Source: Chara braunii (lineage: Eukaryota; Streptophyta; Charophyceae; Charales; Characeae). From it: a stretch of 26,210 bases of DNA. The notes beneath the pieces are model-generated. The model did no database searches. It was not told the origin of the DNA and saw nothing but the letters and a program-made list of their open reading frames with translations. Positions 26,045 through 26,210 of the stretch are shown in pieces; the stretch's first letter is position 1, and the number at the start of each line of letters is the position of its first letter. The position numbers and the translations under genes are program-made. The DNA lies in assembly GCA_003427395.1 (NCBI GenBank), contig BFEA01000161.1:153717-179926 (forward strand), read 5' to 3'.

Positions 26045-26210
26045 ATTGATTGATTGAGTGTGATTGGTTGATGGATTGATTGATTGATTGATTCATTCAT
26101 TCATTAATTCGTTGATTGATCCCCCAAAAAAGAAAAACCGAAGTTCAATGCGCTAGTTTGTGTGTTTGTGTGTGTGCGTGTGTGTGTGTGTCTGTGTGTG
26201 TCTGTCTGTG
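26045..26210. repeat. (ATTG)n and (TG)n microsatellites at the window end
   Basis: ATTG/ATTC tetranucleotide runs occupy about 26045-26120. A TG-rich run with TCTG interruptions fills about 26157 to the end. Confidence 0.93.

Noticed and set aside
1-26210. CRISPR arrays, bacterial operons, phage or toxin-antitoxin systems
   Set aside because: None of the sequence has bacterial gene organisation; the repeats are eukaryotic microsatellites, duplications and retroelement remnants.

Overview
The window looks like nuclear DNA of a eukaryote, most likely a streptophyte (land plant or charophyte alga). It has sparse coding sequence, GT-AG introns with pyrimidine tracts, many microsatellites, a decayed L1-like LINE whose ORF1 resembles plant LINE Gag proteins, U6 snRNA retropseudogenes, and short inverted-repeat elements. 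No bacterial-type operons, rRNA genes, intact tRNA genes or CRISPR arrays were seen. The taxonomic call is an inference from protein patterns, not a database match.

Layout. 1-5150: low-complexity and microsatellite DNA, with one weak two-exon gene candidate (263-561). 5150-9390, minus strand: a broken LINE. ORF1 (Gag-like, with a Cys/His cluster) starts near 9390, and ORF2 (AP-endonuclease domain only) starts at 5829. The LINE is interrupted at 6783-7830 by what looks like an assembly artefact: an N, a 38-bp Nextera mate-pair junction adapter (6784-6821), and a 1004-bp near-identical copy of 10504-11507. 10504-11928: GC-rich sequence with a frameshifted, unidentified coding remnant. 12100-12700: two degenerate U6 copies and a 158-nt hairpin.

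14326-22985, plus strand: the main gene, which I reconstruct as five exons joined in compatible phases. It encodes a signal peptide, a Cys-rich EGF-like module, a short Pro/Ser linker and a second EGF-like module (about 234 aa). A competing terminal exon at 19780-19814 would give a 166-aa short form. Its 4.85-kb first intron is packed with repeats: a degenerate GAGGCC-rich minisatellite, a family of about 120-bp elements with TIR-like ends, tandem segmental duplications, and a U6 retropseudogene flanked by a 15-bp target-site duplication.

22986-26210: 3' flank with a candidate poly(A) signal, a 47-bp tandem duplication, and low-complexity DNA, with no gene I can support.

The points most worth checking are the five-exon EGF-like gene, the Nextera junction with its false duplication, the U6 copies that share a truncation point, and the small inverted-repeat family around the gene.
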